DNA from: Gammaproteobacteria bacterium
Lineage (GTDB): Bacteria; Pseudomonadota; Gammaproteobacteria; GCA-001735895
Assembly (NCBI GenBank): GCA_030066085.1
Contig: JASJCI010000007.1
Span: 92,363-154,966, forward strand
Reading direction: 5' to 3'
DNA length: 62,604 nt
In this document: positions 7,902 to 17,286 of the stretch, piece by piece
Layout of the letters: each line of letters begins with the position of its first letter
Numbering within the stretch: the first letter of the stretch is position 1
Program-made: the position numbers and the translations under genes
Notes under the pieces: model-generated
Database searches by the model: none
Told to the model about the DNA's origin: nothing
What the model saw: only the letters and a program-made list of their open reading frames with translations

Positions 7902-10900
7902 ATGTCAGTCTCCCTCGACGATAAGTACTCACTCCACCAGGGCAAAGCCTTCATGACCGGCATCGAGGCTCTTGTCCGCCTGCCCATCCTGCAACACCAG
8001 CGTGACCTGGAGCGTGGCCTCGACACGGCCTGCTTCATTTCCGGCTACCGCGGTTCACCGATCGGCGGGCTCGACCAGGCGTTGTGGAAGGCTCGCGCCT
8101 GGACCGAACCGCATAACATTCACTTCCTGCCGGGGATCAACGAGGACCTCGCGATGACGGCGGTCTGGGGCAGCCAGCAGGTCGGGCTGTTCGAGGGTGC
8201 AAAATACGACGGGGTGTTCGGTATGTGGTACGGCAAGGGGCCGGGGCTCGACCGCAGTATCGACGTCCTCAAGCACGCCAACGCTTTCGGCACCGCGAAA
8301 TACGGCGGCGTCCTCGCGGTCGTCGGCGACGACCACGCCTGCAAGTCGTCGACCCTGCCGCACCAGAGCGATCACATGTTTATCGGCGCAACCTGCCCGG
8401 TGCTGAATCCGGCCAACGTGCAGGAAGTCCTCGACCTCGGCATCTTCGGCTGGGAGCTGTCACGCTACAGTGGCTGCTGGGTCGGGCTCAAGGCGATCAC
8501 CGAAAACATGGATGCGGCCATTTCGGCCGAGATCGATCCGGGACGGGTGCAGGTCAAAATCCCGGACGACTACGAACTGCCCGAAGATGGCGTGCACATC
8601 CGCTGGCCGGACACGCCGCTGGCACAGGAAGAACGCCTGCAGCGGCACAAGATTTACGCGGCCCGCGCATTTGCGCGGGCCAACAATCTCAATCGGATCG
8701 TGCTCGACAGCGATCACGCGAGGCTGGGTATCCTGACCACCGGCAAGTCTTACCTCGATACGCTGCAGGCGCTGGAGTATCTCGGCATCGACGAGCAGCT
8801 GGCCGGTATCATCGGCATTCGCCTGTACAAGGTCGGCATGAGCTGGCCGCTGGAGCCGGTCGCGACCCACGAGTTCGCCGAGGGGCTCGAGGAAATCCTC
8901 GTGATCGAGGAAAAGCGCAGCGTGATCGAGGACCAGTTGACCGGCCAGCTGTATAACTGGCCGGTGGAGCGGCGACCGCGCGTGGTCGGCGAATACGACG
9001 AGGATCGCAACCTGCTGGTCACCAACCTCGGCGAACTGACGCCGGCGATGATCGCGCGCGTAATCGCCGCGCGCATCGCCCGTTTTTACGACAGCTCGCG
9101 TATACGCGAACGGCTCGCCTTTCTCGAAGCCAAGGAGGCCGCGCTGGCGCGTCCACGACAGCGCGCCGAGCGTAAACCTTGGTTTTGCTCGGGTTGCCCG
9201 CACAATACCTCGACGCGCGTTCCCGACGGCAGCCGCGCCTACGGCGGTATCGGCTGTCATTACATGGCGACCTGGATGGATCGCGGCACCGAGACCTTCA
9301 CCCAGATGGGCGGCGAAGGCGCGACCTGGCTCGGCCAGGCGCCGTTTACCGAGTCGAAACACGTGTTTCAGAACCTCGGCGACGGCACCTATTTCCATTC
9401 TGGCCTGCTGGCGATCCGCGCGGCGGTGGCGGCCGGGGTCAACATTACCTACAAGATCCTGTACAACGACGCGGTCGCGATGACCGGCGGCCAGGCGGTC
9501 GACGGTTCACTGTCGGTGGCACAGATCGTCGCGCAATTGCGCGCCGAAGGCGTACAGCGCATCGCGATCGTGTCGGACCTGCCCGAGGAGTACCGCCACG
9601 CCGACTTCGCCGGTCAGACCGGCGTCACTATCGACCACCGCAGGCGGCTGGATGCGATCCAGCGCGAACTGCGGGAAACGCCGGGCTGTAGCGCGCTGAT
9701 CTACGCCCAGACCTGCGCTGCCGAGAAGCGACGCCGGCGCAAGCAAGGCATCATGCCGGACCCGGCGAAACGGGTGTTGATCAACCCCGAAGTCTGCGAG
9801 GGCTGCGGCGACTGCGGCGTGCAGTCCAACTGCCTGTCCATCCTGCCGCTGGAGACCCCGCTCGGGCGCAAACGCGCCATCGACCAGAGCGCCTGCAACA
9901 AGGACTTTTCCTGTATCCGGGGCTTCTGCCCCAGTTTCGTCACGGTCCACGGCGGCCGCCTGCGCAAGCGCCGGCCCGTCGACGGCGAAAGCGCTTTTGC
10001 GGCGCCGCCGGAGCCGGAGCGCATCGAGCTCGATGATCCGTTCAACATCCTGATCACCGGCATCGGCGGCACCGGCATCCTGACCGTCGCCGCGGTCCTC
10101 GGCATGGCCGCGCACGTCGAGGGTAAGGGCGTATCGGTACTCAACCAGACCGGGCTGGCGCAAAAGTTCGGCGCCGTGACCGGCCACGTGCGCATCGCCG
10201 CCACGCAGGCGCAAATCCACGCGATGCGCATTCCGGCCGGGGAAGCCCACCTGTTGCTGGGCGCCGACCTCGCGGTGTCGGCGTCCGACGACGCGCTGGC
10301 CAAGCTCAACCGGGAAAGCTCCCACGCGGTGGTCAACAGTCACCTGTCACCGACCGCGGAATTCACCAGCAATGCCGACGCGCTGTTTCCGCAGCACGAT
10401 ATGATGCAGGCGATTCGCGAAACCCTGGTCGAAGGTCGCGATCGGTTCGTCGATGCAACCGGGCTTGCAACCCGCCTGCTCGGCGATGCCATCTTCGCCA
10501 ACTTTTTCCTGCTCGGGGTTGCTTTCCAGCGAGGCCTGGTGCCGCTCGAGGCAGCGTCTATCGAGCGCGCGATCGACATGAACGGTGTTGCGGTCGCGCA
10601 AAACCAGCGCGCCTTTGACTGGGGCCGGCGTTTTGCCATCGAGCCCGGCGCGGTCCGCCGCGCGGCCGGTGCCGACACCGAAGTGCAGGTCGGCGAAGCG
10701 AATGTCGACACCCTGATCGACGACCGATGCGCGCGCCTGGTGGATTACCAGGACCGGAACTACGCCGAGCGCTATCGCGCGCTGATAGAACGGGTGCGTA
10801 ATCGTGAAAGTACACTCAGCTGCGAGTGCGGGGACCTGTCGCTGACCGAGGCAGTGGCACGCGGCTATTACAAGCTGCTGGCCTACAAGGACGAGTACGA

Positions 10901-11369
10901 GGTGGCCCGCCTGCACACCGACGACCGCTTCAGGCGCCAGCTGGAGGACCAGTTCGAAGGCGACTATCGCCTGCGCTTTCACCTCGCGCCACCGCTGCTG
11001 GCGCGACGCGACCCGCACAGCGGGCGTCCGCAAAAACGCGAGTTCGGCGCCTGGATTCTACCGTTGATGCGCCTGCTCGCGCGCGGCAAGGGGCTGCGTG
11101 GCAGTGCCTTCGATCCGTTCGGTTTTACCGCCGAACGCCGCCGCGAGCGCGCCGCGATAACGGCCTACGAAAAAGACATCGACACGCTGCTCGCAGGACT
11201 CGACGCAACCCGGCTCGAGACCGCGGTAGCCATCGCGTCGCTGCCGCTCAAGGTGCGCGGCTTCGGCCCGGTCAAGCAGGCCGCCGAAGAACAGGTCCGG
11301 CAGACCCGCGAGACATTGTGGCAACGCTGGTCCAGCGGCGAGGCGGCCCTCGGCATTCACAAACCTTGA
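7902..11369 (+). CDS. Indolepyruvate ferredoxin oxidoreductase, fused alpha+beta+gamma form
   Basis: A 1155-residue single-chain 2-oxoacid:ferredoxin oxidoreductase that oxidatively decarboxylates aryl- or branched-chain 2-oxoacids from amino-acid transamination to acyl-CoA, reducing ferredoxin. Visible blocks: an N-terminal pyruvate-binding domain with 'GYRGSPIGGLDQ'; a thiamine-pyrophosphate domain with 'WFCSGCPHNTSTRVPDGS' (~residue 428) and 'MTGGQAVDG'; an iron-sulfur segment 'CEGCGDCGVQSNCLSI' (~632) followed by more Cys; and a gamma domain with 'ITGIGGTGILTVAAVLG' (~716). The DUF6537-type C-terminal tail is also present. This large form is common in aerobic proteobacteria. Divergent Lrp control supports an amino-acid catabolic role. 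Confidence 0.93.
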   Translation: MSVSLDDKYSLHQGKAFMTGIEALVRLPILQHQRDLERGLDTACFISGYRGSPIGGLDQALWKARAWTEPHNIHFLPGINEDLAMTAVWGSQQVGLFEGAKYDGVFGMWYGKGPGLDRSIDVLKHANAFGTAKYGGVLAVVGDDHACKSSTLPHQSDHMFIGATCPVLNPANVQEVLDLGIFGWELSRYSGCWVGLKAITENMDAAISAEIDPGRVQVKIPDDYELPEDGVHIRWPDTPLAQEERLQRHKIYAARAFARANNLNRIVLDSDHARLGILTTGKSYLDTLQALEYLGIDEQLAGIIGIRLYKVGMSWPLEPVATHEFAEGLEEILVIEEKRSVIEDQLTGQLYNWPVERRPRVVGEYDEDRNLLVTNLGELTPAMIARVIAARIARFYDSSRIRERLAFLEAKEAALARPRQRAERKPWFCSGCPHNTSTRVPDGSRAYGGIGCHYMATWMDRGTETFTQMGGEGATWLGQAPFTESKHVFQNLGDGTYFHSGLLAIRAAVAAGVNITYKILYNDAVAMTGGQAVDGSLSVAQIVAQLRAEGVQRIAIVSDLPEEYRHADFAGQTGVTIDHRRRLDAIQRELRETPGCSALIYAQTCAAEKRRRRKQGIMPDPAKRVLINPEVCEGCGDCGVQSNCLSILPLETPLGRKRAIDQSACNKDFSCIRGFCPSFVTVHGGRLRKRRPVDGESAFAAPPEPERIELDDPFNILITGIGGTGILTVAAVLGMAAHVEGKGVSVLNQTGLAQKFGAVTGHVRIAATQAQIHAMRIPAGEAHLLLGADLAVSASDDALAKLNRESSHAVVNSHLSPTAEFTSNADALFPQHDMMQAIRETLVEGRDRFVDATGLATRLLGDAIFANFFLLGVAFQRGLVPLEAASIERAIDMNGVAVAQNQRAFDWGRRFAIEPGAVRRAAGADTEVQVGEANVDTLIDDRCARLVDYQDRNYAERYRALIERVRNRESTLSCECGDLSLTEAVARGYYKLLAYKDEYEVARLHTDDRFRRQLEDQFEGDYRLRFHLAPPLLARRDPHSGRPQKREFGAWILPLMRLLARGKGLRGSAFDPFGFTAERRRERAAITAYEKDIDTLLAGLDATRLETAVAIASLPLKVRGFGPVKQAAEEQVRQTRETLWQRWSSGEAALGIHKP

Positions 11370-11433
11370 CCCGCGGGAGCCCAGGGCTCACAGTGTAAGC
11401 TTCGAGTCCACCAGTGGAGAGTCGCCACGCGCG

Positions 11434-13203
11434 ATGGCGGTCCGATATCGCATTCCCATAACCGGCGTCACCGTGTTTGCGACCAGCGGCCTGCTGGTTT
11501 TAACCGTAGGCGTGGTGTTGATTCTCGGTTTCGGCCAGGCCGCCAAGACCACGCGCGATCTCTGGACAGAGCAGTCCGAGGGCCTGATCGACAGCATGCA
11601 GCGCGGGCTGCGCGATCAACTGCAGCCGGTGCGCGAACAGGCGCTGTGGGTGGCCGAGGATATCCACGACCTGTCGTCGATGGAGGAACTCGATGCCTAC
11701 ATGCTCGGAGCCCTGGCCGCGACGCCCCAGGTGGCCGGCATTGCCGTCATCGCGGAGGATGGCAGGTCGCGCCGCTGGGGTCGGCAAGCCCGCGAAGCCA
11801 TCAGCGAGAACTGGAGCGACCGGAACTGGTTCGACGACTACATCGAACTGGTCGAAAGCGCGGGCCGGGCCGGTTGGCGCGAACCGATTTTCACCGATAC
11901 GTTCGAGACTTCAACCCTGCTGCACGACACCCCGCTATACGACGCCAGCGGCAGCTTTATCGGTATCTTTGCGCAAATCGTGCCGCTGCAGGAGCTGTCG
12001 AACTTCATTGCGACACGCTACACCGATACCGGTATCACACCCTTCGTGCTCTACGACCGCGATTTTGTACTGGCGCATCCGTTGATCACGGAAGGCAGCC
12101 AACAGAAGCCGTTGTCGAGTATCGTCGAGCTGGGTGACGTCATCCTCGAACGTATCTGGACCCCGGACGAGGAGCCCGGTTTCATCCGCGAGTCGACCAC
12201 CGACATCCAGGGCCGGGGAGTGATACTGGACGACACCTACTACCTGTTCCTCTACCGCAACGTGGAAACCTACGGACCCTCCGACTGGACCGTCGGCGCC
12301 TACCTGAATACCGACCTGCTTCCGGACGAGCAGACCGCCGGTATCATCCGCGCGGCCTGGGCGGGCCTGGTGGTACTGGTACTGGCGGTGTTCGCGTCGG
12401 TTTACGTCGGCCGACGGGTCAGTATCCCGATCCAGACTTTCGTGGCCTCGGCGGGTCGCGTCGAGACCGGCGACCTCGATTCGATCGAGCCGCTCGGCAC
12501 CAGCCATATCCGCGAGCTCGACGACGCCAGCGACGCGTTCAACCACATGGTCAGCGGCTTGCGCGAACGCCGCCTGGTACTCGATACGCTCGGCCGTTTC
12601 GTGCCGGAAAAGATTGCCGGCTCACTGCTCGCCAGCGGCGGCGAACTCGAAGTTCAGCAAACCGAGGCCACCATCCTGTTTTGCGACATCGAGGCCTTCA
12701 CCCGCATGACCGAGAGCCTCGGCCCGGTCAAGATAGTGGCGGTGCTGAACGCCTACTTCTCCGCCATGGTCGATATACTCGAACGCCACGACGGCGTGGT
12801 CACCCAGTTCCAGGGCGACGCGATCCTGGCGACATTCAACGTGCCGATTCCCGACCCGGATCACGCGCGCCAGGCGATCGAGGCCGCGCGCGAAATGCTG
12901 GCCTGCGTCGCCAGCCGCAAATTCGAGGGTGAGGAAGTCAGGATCCGGATCGGCATCAACACCGGCCCGGTGGTTGCCGGCGCGATCGGCGCCGAGGGAC
13001 GCCTGAACTACACGGTACACGGCGACGCGGTCAACCTCGCCGCGCGTCTCGAATCCAGCAACAAGGATTACGGTACGCGCTTGCTGGTATCCGCGCAAAC
13101 GGCCGCGCTGGTGCCGGACTGCGGACTGCGGCCGATCGGCGAGACCCGCGTGCGCGGACAGAGTTCGACGATCGAGCTTTTCACCCTGAGCGGTGACAAC
13201 TAG
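11434..13203 (+). CDS. Membrane-bound class III adenylate/guanylate cyclase (Cache-HAMP-cyclase)
   Basis: 589 residues: transmembrane helix (~10-32), extracytoplasmic Cache-like sensor (~35-290), second transmembrane helix (~300-322), HAMP linker (~325-378), cyclase domain (~405-585). The catalytic domain keeps both metal-binding Asp residues ('LFCDIEAFTRM' and 'QFQGDAILATFN'), the 'RIGINTGPVVAGAIG' strand, and the transition-state Asn and Arg in 'AVNLAARLES'. It should therefore be active, making cAMP (or cGMP) in response to an external small molecule. It is followed after 12 bp by a ureohydrolase gene on the same strand, a possible two-gene unit. The ligand is unknown. Confidence 0.9.
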   Translation: MAVRYRIPITGVTVFATSGLLVLTVGVVLILGFGQAAKTTRDLWTEQSEGLIDSMQRGLRDQLQPVREQALWVAEDIHDLSSMEELDAYMLGALAATPQVAGIAVIAEDGRSRRWGRQAREAISENWSDRNWFDDYIELVESAGRAGWREPIFTDTFETSTLLHDTPLYDASGSFIGIFAQIVPLQELSNFIATRYTDTGITPFVLYDRDFVLAHPLITEGSQQKPLSSIVELGDVILERIWTPDEEPGFIRESTTDIQGRGVILDDTYYLFLYRNVETYGPSDWTVGAYLNTDLLPDEQTAGIIRAAWAGLVVLVLAVFASVYVGRRVSIPIQTFVASAGRVETGDLDSIEPLGTSHIRELDDASDAFNHMVSGLRERRLVLDTLGRFVPEKIAGSLLASGGELEVQQTEATILFCDIEAFTRMTESLGPVKIVAVLNAYFSAMVDILERHDGVVTQFQGDAILATFNVPIPDPDHARQAIEAAREMLACVASRKFEGEEVRIRIGINTGPVVAGAIGAEGRLNYTVHGDAVNLAARLESSNKDYGTRLLVSAQTAALVPDCGLRPIGETRVRGQSSTIELFTLSGDN

Positions 13204-13215
13204 AGGCCGGGGACG

Positions 13216-14166
13216 ATGAACGACGAAGCACCACGAATGAAAGCCATGTTCGGCGGGCAGACACAGGGCGGTTTTTTCGACCTGCCCGTCCAGGACCCGT
13301 CTTGCACCGATACCGCCGACGCGGTGCTGATCGGCGCGCCGGCGGCCACCCCCTATACCAGCGTCGGTAACTACTGTGCCGCGGCGCCGGCCGCGATCCG
13401 GCAGGCCTTCGGCTGGCCCGGTGTACTCGACCATTACGACTTCGATCTCGGCGGCAGGCTGCTGCCCGACGGCGCGTCCGCCTGCGACTGGGGCGACCTC
13501 GAGTACAGCGAATCCGATTTCGCGGCCAACCGCGCCGCGATCACGGCCCGTGTCGAGCAGGCGCTCGCGATCGGCGCGGTGCCGCTCGTGCTCGGCGGCG
13601 ACGATTCCGTGCCGATCCCGGTGCTGCAGGCCTACCGTGACCGGGGACCGCTCACGATCCTGCAGTTCGACGCCCACATCGACTGGCGCGACGAGGTCGG
13701 TGGTGAACGGCTCGGCCTGTCGAGCAACATGCGCCGCGCAGCGGAAATGGCCTGGGTGAAAAACATCGTGCAGGTTGGTGCGCGGGGACACGGCAGCGCG
13801 CGTCCGTCCGATCGCGACGCGGCGCTCGACTGGGGTGTCAGCCTGCTGCCGATGCGCGAGTATCGCCGGCGCGGCATCGATGCCGTGATCGACGCTATTC
13901 CGGCGGACGCCAACCTGTATATCGCGCTCGACATCGACGTGATGGACCCGACGGTGGTGCCGGCCGTGATCGGCCCGGCCCCGGGCGGCTTCGATTACTG
14001 GCAGCTGGTCGAAATCCTGCAGGCGGTGGCCGGCCATGCACGGATTGTCGGCGCCAACCTGGTCGAACTGATGCCGGCGGCCGACGTCGGCGGTCGCGGT
14101 GCGCTGGCGGCGGCCCGCATCGTTGCCACGCTGCTCGGACTTATCCTGCGCCAGCAAACCCGGTAA
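13216..14166 (+). CDS. Ureohydrolase (agmatinase/arginase-type) family protein
   Basis: 316 residues with the arginase fold. Two of the three metal-ligand motifs are canonical: 'FDAHIDWRD' (DAHxD, residues ~152-156) and 'ALDIDVMDPTVVPA' (DxDxxDP). The first, usually GGDHS, is GGDDS here (Asp130 in place of the metal-ligating His), a variation within the family whose effect on metal preference is uncertain. Family members release urea from guanidino compounds such as agmatine, guanidinobutyrate or guanidine derivatives. The aguA/aguB route for agmatine lies about 7 kb away, so this enzyme may act on a different guanidino compound. It is convergent with the histidine phosphatase gene, with only 3 bp between stops. 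Confidence 0.85.
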   Translation: MNDEAPRMKAMFGGQTQGGFFDLPVQDPSCTDTADAVLIGAPAATPYTSVGNYCAAAPAAIRQAFGWPGVLDHYDFDLGGRLLPDGASACDWGDLEYSESDFAANRAAITARVEQALAIGAVPLVLGGDDSVPIPVLQAYRDRGPLTILQFDAHIDWRDEVGGERLGLSSNMRRAAEMAWVKNIVQVGARGHGSARPSDRDAALDWGVSLLPMREYRRRGIDAVIDAIPADANLYIALDIDVMDPTVVPAVIGPAPGGFDYWQLVEILQAVAGHARIVGANLVELMPAADVGGRGALAAARIVATLLGLILRQQTR

Positions 14167-14169
14167 AGC

Positions 14170-14856
14170 CTAATCCGTGGAGGGTTGCAGCTGCGCCCAC
14201 TCCCCTGGTAGCACACGTCCGATCAGTTCGAAGCCTTCCGCGCCGAGAGGTCGAAACACGACCCCTTCCCCCTCGCCCGGATAAACCGGCGTCGATTCTC
14301 GCGCGACGTTGCCGTGCGCGACGATAACGCGGTTGCCGCTGCCGGGCGGCGTCGATGCCAGCAGCAAACGAGCACGATTGACGATCGCGGGACGTCCGCC
14401 GTAATAGTCGGCGGCGAGCAGGTTCATGACCGCCTCGGCAGCATGCACCTCCCCAAGCCCCATCAGCCGCGCGGTTTCCATGGTGCGGCAATATGGGCTG
14501 GCCAGGACTTCGCTGACCGGCAGCTGCAGCGTGCGCATGGCCTCGCCGATGCGGCGTGAATCCTCTCGCCCGGCGGCGGAAAGCTGGCGCATCACCGTCG
14601 GATCGCAACTGAAGCGATCGTCGTTTGCAGTCCTGCGATCGGACAGCGACCAGTCGGTGGCGGCATGGCGAAAGTAGATATTCAACCCGCCGTCACGCAA
14701 GGCCTGCAGCAGGGCCGGGCCGGTCAGTAGCTGCCCGGGGGCCGCGGCATCCGACAGGCGCAGGCCGAATCCCAGGACAACGCACAACAGCAGGGCAGCG
14801 GCAGCGCGGATTAATCCATCGGTCAACGCGGTTTTGGCGGATCGCCCGGGTTTCAA
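14170..14856 (-). CDS. Histidine phosphatase family protein, exported or membrane-anchored
   Basis: 228 residues. An N-terminal hydrophobic helix (residues ~15-32) reads as a signal peptide or anchor, so the enzyme probably faces the periplasm. The catalytic core has 'IYFRHAATDWS' (RHA instead of RHG; the nucleophilic His is kept), a second active-site segment 'VIVAHGNVARES', and 'ASPYCRTMETARLMG' (the conserved S-P-x-x-R-x-x-x-T-A). The start overlaps the aminotransferase stop by 4 bp (ATGA), so translation is probably coupled. It is last in a HAD-aminotransferase-phosphatase operon. The substrate is unknown. Confidence 0.85.
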   Translation of the reverse strand: MKPGRSAKTALTDGLIRAAAALLLCVVLGFGLRLSDAAAPGQLLTGPALLQALRDGGLNIYFRHAATDWSLSDRRTANDDRFSCDPTVMRQLSAAGREDSRRIGEAMRTLQLPVSEVLASPYCRTMETARLMGLGEVHAAEAVMNLLAADYYGGRPAIVNRARLLLASTPPGSGNRVIVAHGNVARESTPVYPGEGEGVVFRPLGAEGFELIGRVLPGEWAQLQPSTD

Positions 14857-15746
14857 TAGTCGATTCCGTTCGAATACGCAGGATCGCGGTGCAGGTCCCA
14901 GTAGGCGCCGCGCAGCTGCATGGTCGCATCACCAGGCAGACCGTTGCCCACGGGCCTGCCATCGAGGCGGGTCACCGGCATGATGCCGCCGGCGGTGCTG
15001 GTGATAAAGATCTCGTCGGCATCGCGTGCCTGTTCGATCGGTATATCGCGTTCCACCACGACATAGTGAACCCGCTCGGCCAGCTCGATCGCGGTGCGGC
15101 GCGTGACGCCCTCGAGCATGCCGCGCGCCGGCGTCGAGATAGTCCCGTCGCGCAGCGCAAACACATTGAAACCTGGTCCCTCGACCAGGTTGCCGCGCGC
15201 ATCGACCAGGATGACATTGTCGGCGCCTTCTTCATAGGCGTCATATTGCGCCATGACCATATCGAGCCAGTGGTAGTTCTTGATCCGGGGATCCAGCGCC
15301 TCCGGCGGGATCCGCTGGCGCTCACTGATAGCCAGGTGTAAACCGACGTTTTGCTGCTCGAGGTCGGCAATCCAGATGAACGGAATCGCGAAGGCGAAAA
15401 AACGATTACGACAGGTCCGTGGATCGCGGGAGCCGGGTGCCGGCAGCCCGCGGGTACAGATCATTTCGACGTAGGCATCGCGCAGGCCGCTCTTGCGCAC
15501 GCATTCGGTCAGAATCGTTTCGATCGCGGCGCGATCCTGCTCGATCGACATTCGCAGGCCGGCCATGCTGGCCTCGAAGCGCGCGATGTGATCGGCCAGC
15601 CGGAAAAATCGCCCCTGCCAGACGTGGGCGACGTCATAAGTGGCGTCCGAGTGCAGGAATCCCCAATCGAAAAGCGAAATCTTCGCCTCGCCAACCGGAA
15701 TGTACTCGCCCTCGGCCCAGGCACAGCCCTGTTCGAAATTCGCCAT
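14853..15746 (-). CDS. Class IV PLP-dependent aminotransferase (BCAT / D-amino-acid aminotransferase type)
   Basis: 297 residues of the fold-type IV family. 'EAKISLFDWGFLHSDATYDV' marks the N-terminus. The Schiff-base Lys is in 'DPRIKNYHWLDMVMAQ', followed by 'GADNVILVDARGNLVEGPGFNVF', where the Glu and the phosphate-binding loop sit, and 'IFITSTAGGIMPVTRLDG'. Substrate class cannot be fixed: the family includes branched-chain aminotransferases, D-alanine aminotransferase, 4-amino-4-deoxychorismate lyase and (R)-selective amine transaminases. The middle position in an operon with a HAD hydrolase and a phosphatase suggests a peripheral catabolic role rather than core valine/leucine synthesis. 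Confidence 0.88.
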   Translation of the reverse strand: MANFEQGCAWAEGEYIPVGEAKISLFDWGFLHSDATYDVAHVWQGRFFRLADHIARFEASMAGLRMSIEQDRAAIETILTECVRKSGLRDAYVEMICTRGLPAPGSRDPRTCRNRFFAFAIPFIWIADLEQQNVGLHLAISERQRIPPEALDPRIKNYHWLDMVMAQYDAYEEGADNVILVDARGNLVEGPGFNVFALRDGTISTPARGMLEGVTRRTAIELAERVHYVVVERDIPIEQARDADEIFITSTAGGIMPVTRLDGRPVGNGLPGDATMQLRGAYWDLHRDPAYSNGIDY

Positions 15747-15767
15747 CGCAACTCCTGGTGGAGCGCT

Positions 15768-16490
15768 CTATCCTACCTCGTCGCGATGGGCGCTGACAAA
15801 ATCCGCCATGCTGTTGAATTCCCATTCGATACTGTATTCGCCCTGCGGCGGCGCGGTGGCGCCGAGACCTTCCTGCGCATGGCGCCGGTTGATCCAGACC
15901 TTGGGCAGGCCCGCGCGCGTCGCCGGCACCATGTCATGGGTCAGCGACTGCGCGACATGCAGGATCTCGTGCGGCAGGATACCGAAGTCGCGCCGCACCC
16001 ATTCGTAGAGGCAATCGAAGTTGCGCGCGGCGGGCTTGTAACTGCCGACATCCTGCGCGGTATAAATGGCATCCCATTCGATTTCGAGACGGGCATTGCT
16101 GCCCATGTAACTGATACGGTCGCAGTTGGTCAGCGTCGCCATCCGGTAGTGCCGGCGCAGGTACTGCAGGGTCGCGGGCGAGTCGTCGAATGCCGGCCAG
16201 TGCTTGACCGATCGGCCAAAGGTTTCGGCTTCCTCGTCGCTCAGCTTGATCTGCCACTTGTGCGCCATGGCGCGCGCTACATCGGCCAGCACGTCCCGGT
16301 AGAGCTGGCGCGGATTTTCGGTCTGCTGGCGCATTTCGAACTCGCCGAACAGCTCCAGCACCTCGTCGCGTTCGAGCCGGATCGGCAGCTTGTCGAGCAG
16401 CGGTTGCAGCGCGTCGTGAATACCGCTTTCCCAGTCGATCAGCGTACCGTAGGTATCGAAGGTCAGAATCTTGTAGTCGCTCAGTTTCAC
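15768..16490 (-). CDS. HAD-superfamily hydrolase, haloacid dehalogenase type II
   Basis: 240 residues from the GTG at 16490. This start is chosen because GGAGAG lies 4 nt upstream and 'KLSDYKILTFDTYGTLIDWE' is the normal HAD-II beginning; an ATG at 16514 would add 8 residues. Motif I is 'TFDTYGTLIDWE' (nucleophile Asp). Motif II is 'ATLTNCDRISY' (N in place of S/T-N). Motif III Lys is in 'DVGSYKPAARNFD', and motif IV follows in 'HVAQSLTHDMVPATRAG'. Members hydrolyse 2-haloacids or small phosphate esters. A transposable element begins 26 bp upstream, so the ancestral promoter has probably been replaced. It is first in an operon with the aminotransferase 21 bp downstream. Confidence 0.88.
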   Translation of the reverse strand: MKLSDYKILTFDTYGTLIDWESGIHDALQPLLDKLPIRLERDEVLELFGEFEMRQQTENPRQLYRDVLADVARAMAHKWQIKLSDEEAETFGRSVKHWPAFDDSPATLQYLRRHYRMATLTNCDRISYMGSNARLEIEWDAIYTAQDVGSYKPAARNFDCLYEWVRRDFGILPHEILHVAQSLTHDMVPATRAGLPKVWINRRHAQEGLGATAPPQGEYSIEWEFNSMADFVSAHRDEVG

Positions 16491-16515
16491 TAGTCTCTCC
16501 ACCCACCAGTTCATA

Positions 16516-16551
16516 TTTCGGGGACAGTTTACTTAATTATTTCGGGGACAG
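16516..16551 (+). repeat. Left 36-bp terminal repeat of the RAYT element
   Basis: Each end consists of a 12-mer TTTCGGGGACAG, a 12-bp AT-rich spacer (TTTACTTAATTA), and a second copy of the same 12-mer. The sequence matches the reverse complement of 17287-17322 at all 36 positions. Outside these limits the two flanks differ at once. Confidence 0.85.
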
Positions 16552-16556
16552 CTTGG

Positions 16557-17219
16557 CTATCCATCCGGGGATGGCTTCGGACCCCTTCGAGCCGGTCGCG
16601 GATCTCGGCCAGTTATCTCTTCGACCCGAGCCATCAATGCCTCGTCTCCGCAAGGTCTTCCGGTTTTTGTCGACGCACGTATCGTAGCCTCTCTCTCCTC
16701 GTCGAGGGTATCGAGATAGCCCATCCAATCGGGAACCAGCAATCGCATAGGACTTACCGACACAATATCGTCATCGCTCCCTCGAATATGGGCATGTACG
16801 CTGGACCATTGCCATTCCTCTGCTTTTCTACACAGGTTGGCCCTTACCGGATTGAGTTCCACATAGCGAACAGCTGCCAGCAAATGTTTCTCGTCAAGCA
16901 CCGACGAATGAAAACGCTCCTGCCAAAGATGTCCACGCCATTCAAAGCGCTGATTTATGGCTCGAGAATAACGCCGGTGAGCTTCGCTGAAAAAATTTAC
17001 AAGGCTTCTTTCGTTGTGCGGCACCACCACGAAATGGACGTGATTCGGCATCAAACAGTAAGCCCAGATATCGATGTCAGCCCTGTCACGAGCCTCATGG
17101 ACAAGCCTGAGATAAAACCTGAAATCCTGGTCTGAGAAAAAGACCCTGTGGCGACGATTGCCGCGTTGCGTCACGTGATGAGGGAATCCGGGAGCCACCA
17201 GACGCGCCATCCTCGCCAT
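16557..17219 (-). CDS. REP-associated tyrosine transposase (RAYT, IS200/Y1-HUH family)
   Basis: 220 residues from the ATG at 17219, chosen because GGAGGAAGG lies directly upstream; the open frame continues but with non-transposase sequence. Hallmarks: 'GFPHHVTQRGNRRHRVFF' at the N-terminus, the HUH metal site in 'LMPNHVHFVVVPH', the 'WQERFHSSVLD' segment, and the catalytic-Tyr helix 'AAVRYVELNPVRANL'. RAYT proteins are single-copy relatives of IS200 TnpA that recognise and process palindromic repeats. The C-terminal ~40 residues ('REATIRASTKTGRPCGDEAL...RRGPKP') are the basic DNA-binding tail typical of the larger RAYT group. No frameshift is seen, so it may be functional. Confidence 0.92.
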   Translation of the reverse strand: MARMARLVAPGFPHHVTQRGNRRHRVFFSDQDFRFYLRLVHEARDRADIDIWAYCLMPNHVHFVVVPHNERSLVNFFSEAHRRYSRAINQRFEWRGHLWQERFHSSVLDEKHLLAAVRYVELNPVRANLCRKAEEWQWSSVHAHIRGSDDDIVSVSPMRLLVPDWMGYLDTLDEEREATIRASTKTGRPCGDEALMARVEEITGRDPRPARRGPKPSPDG

Positions 17220-17286
17220 ATCCTTCCTCCATGAAGTCGTGTTGGCTTCGATCGCAAAGTTAATCACGAGGACTGGAACGTGTAAA

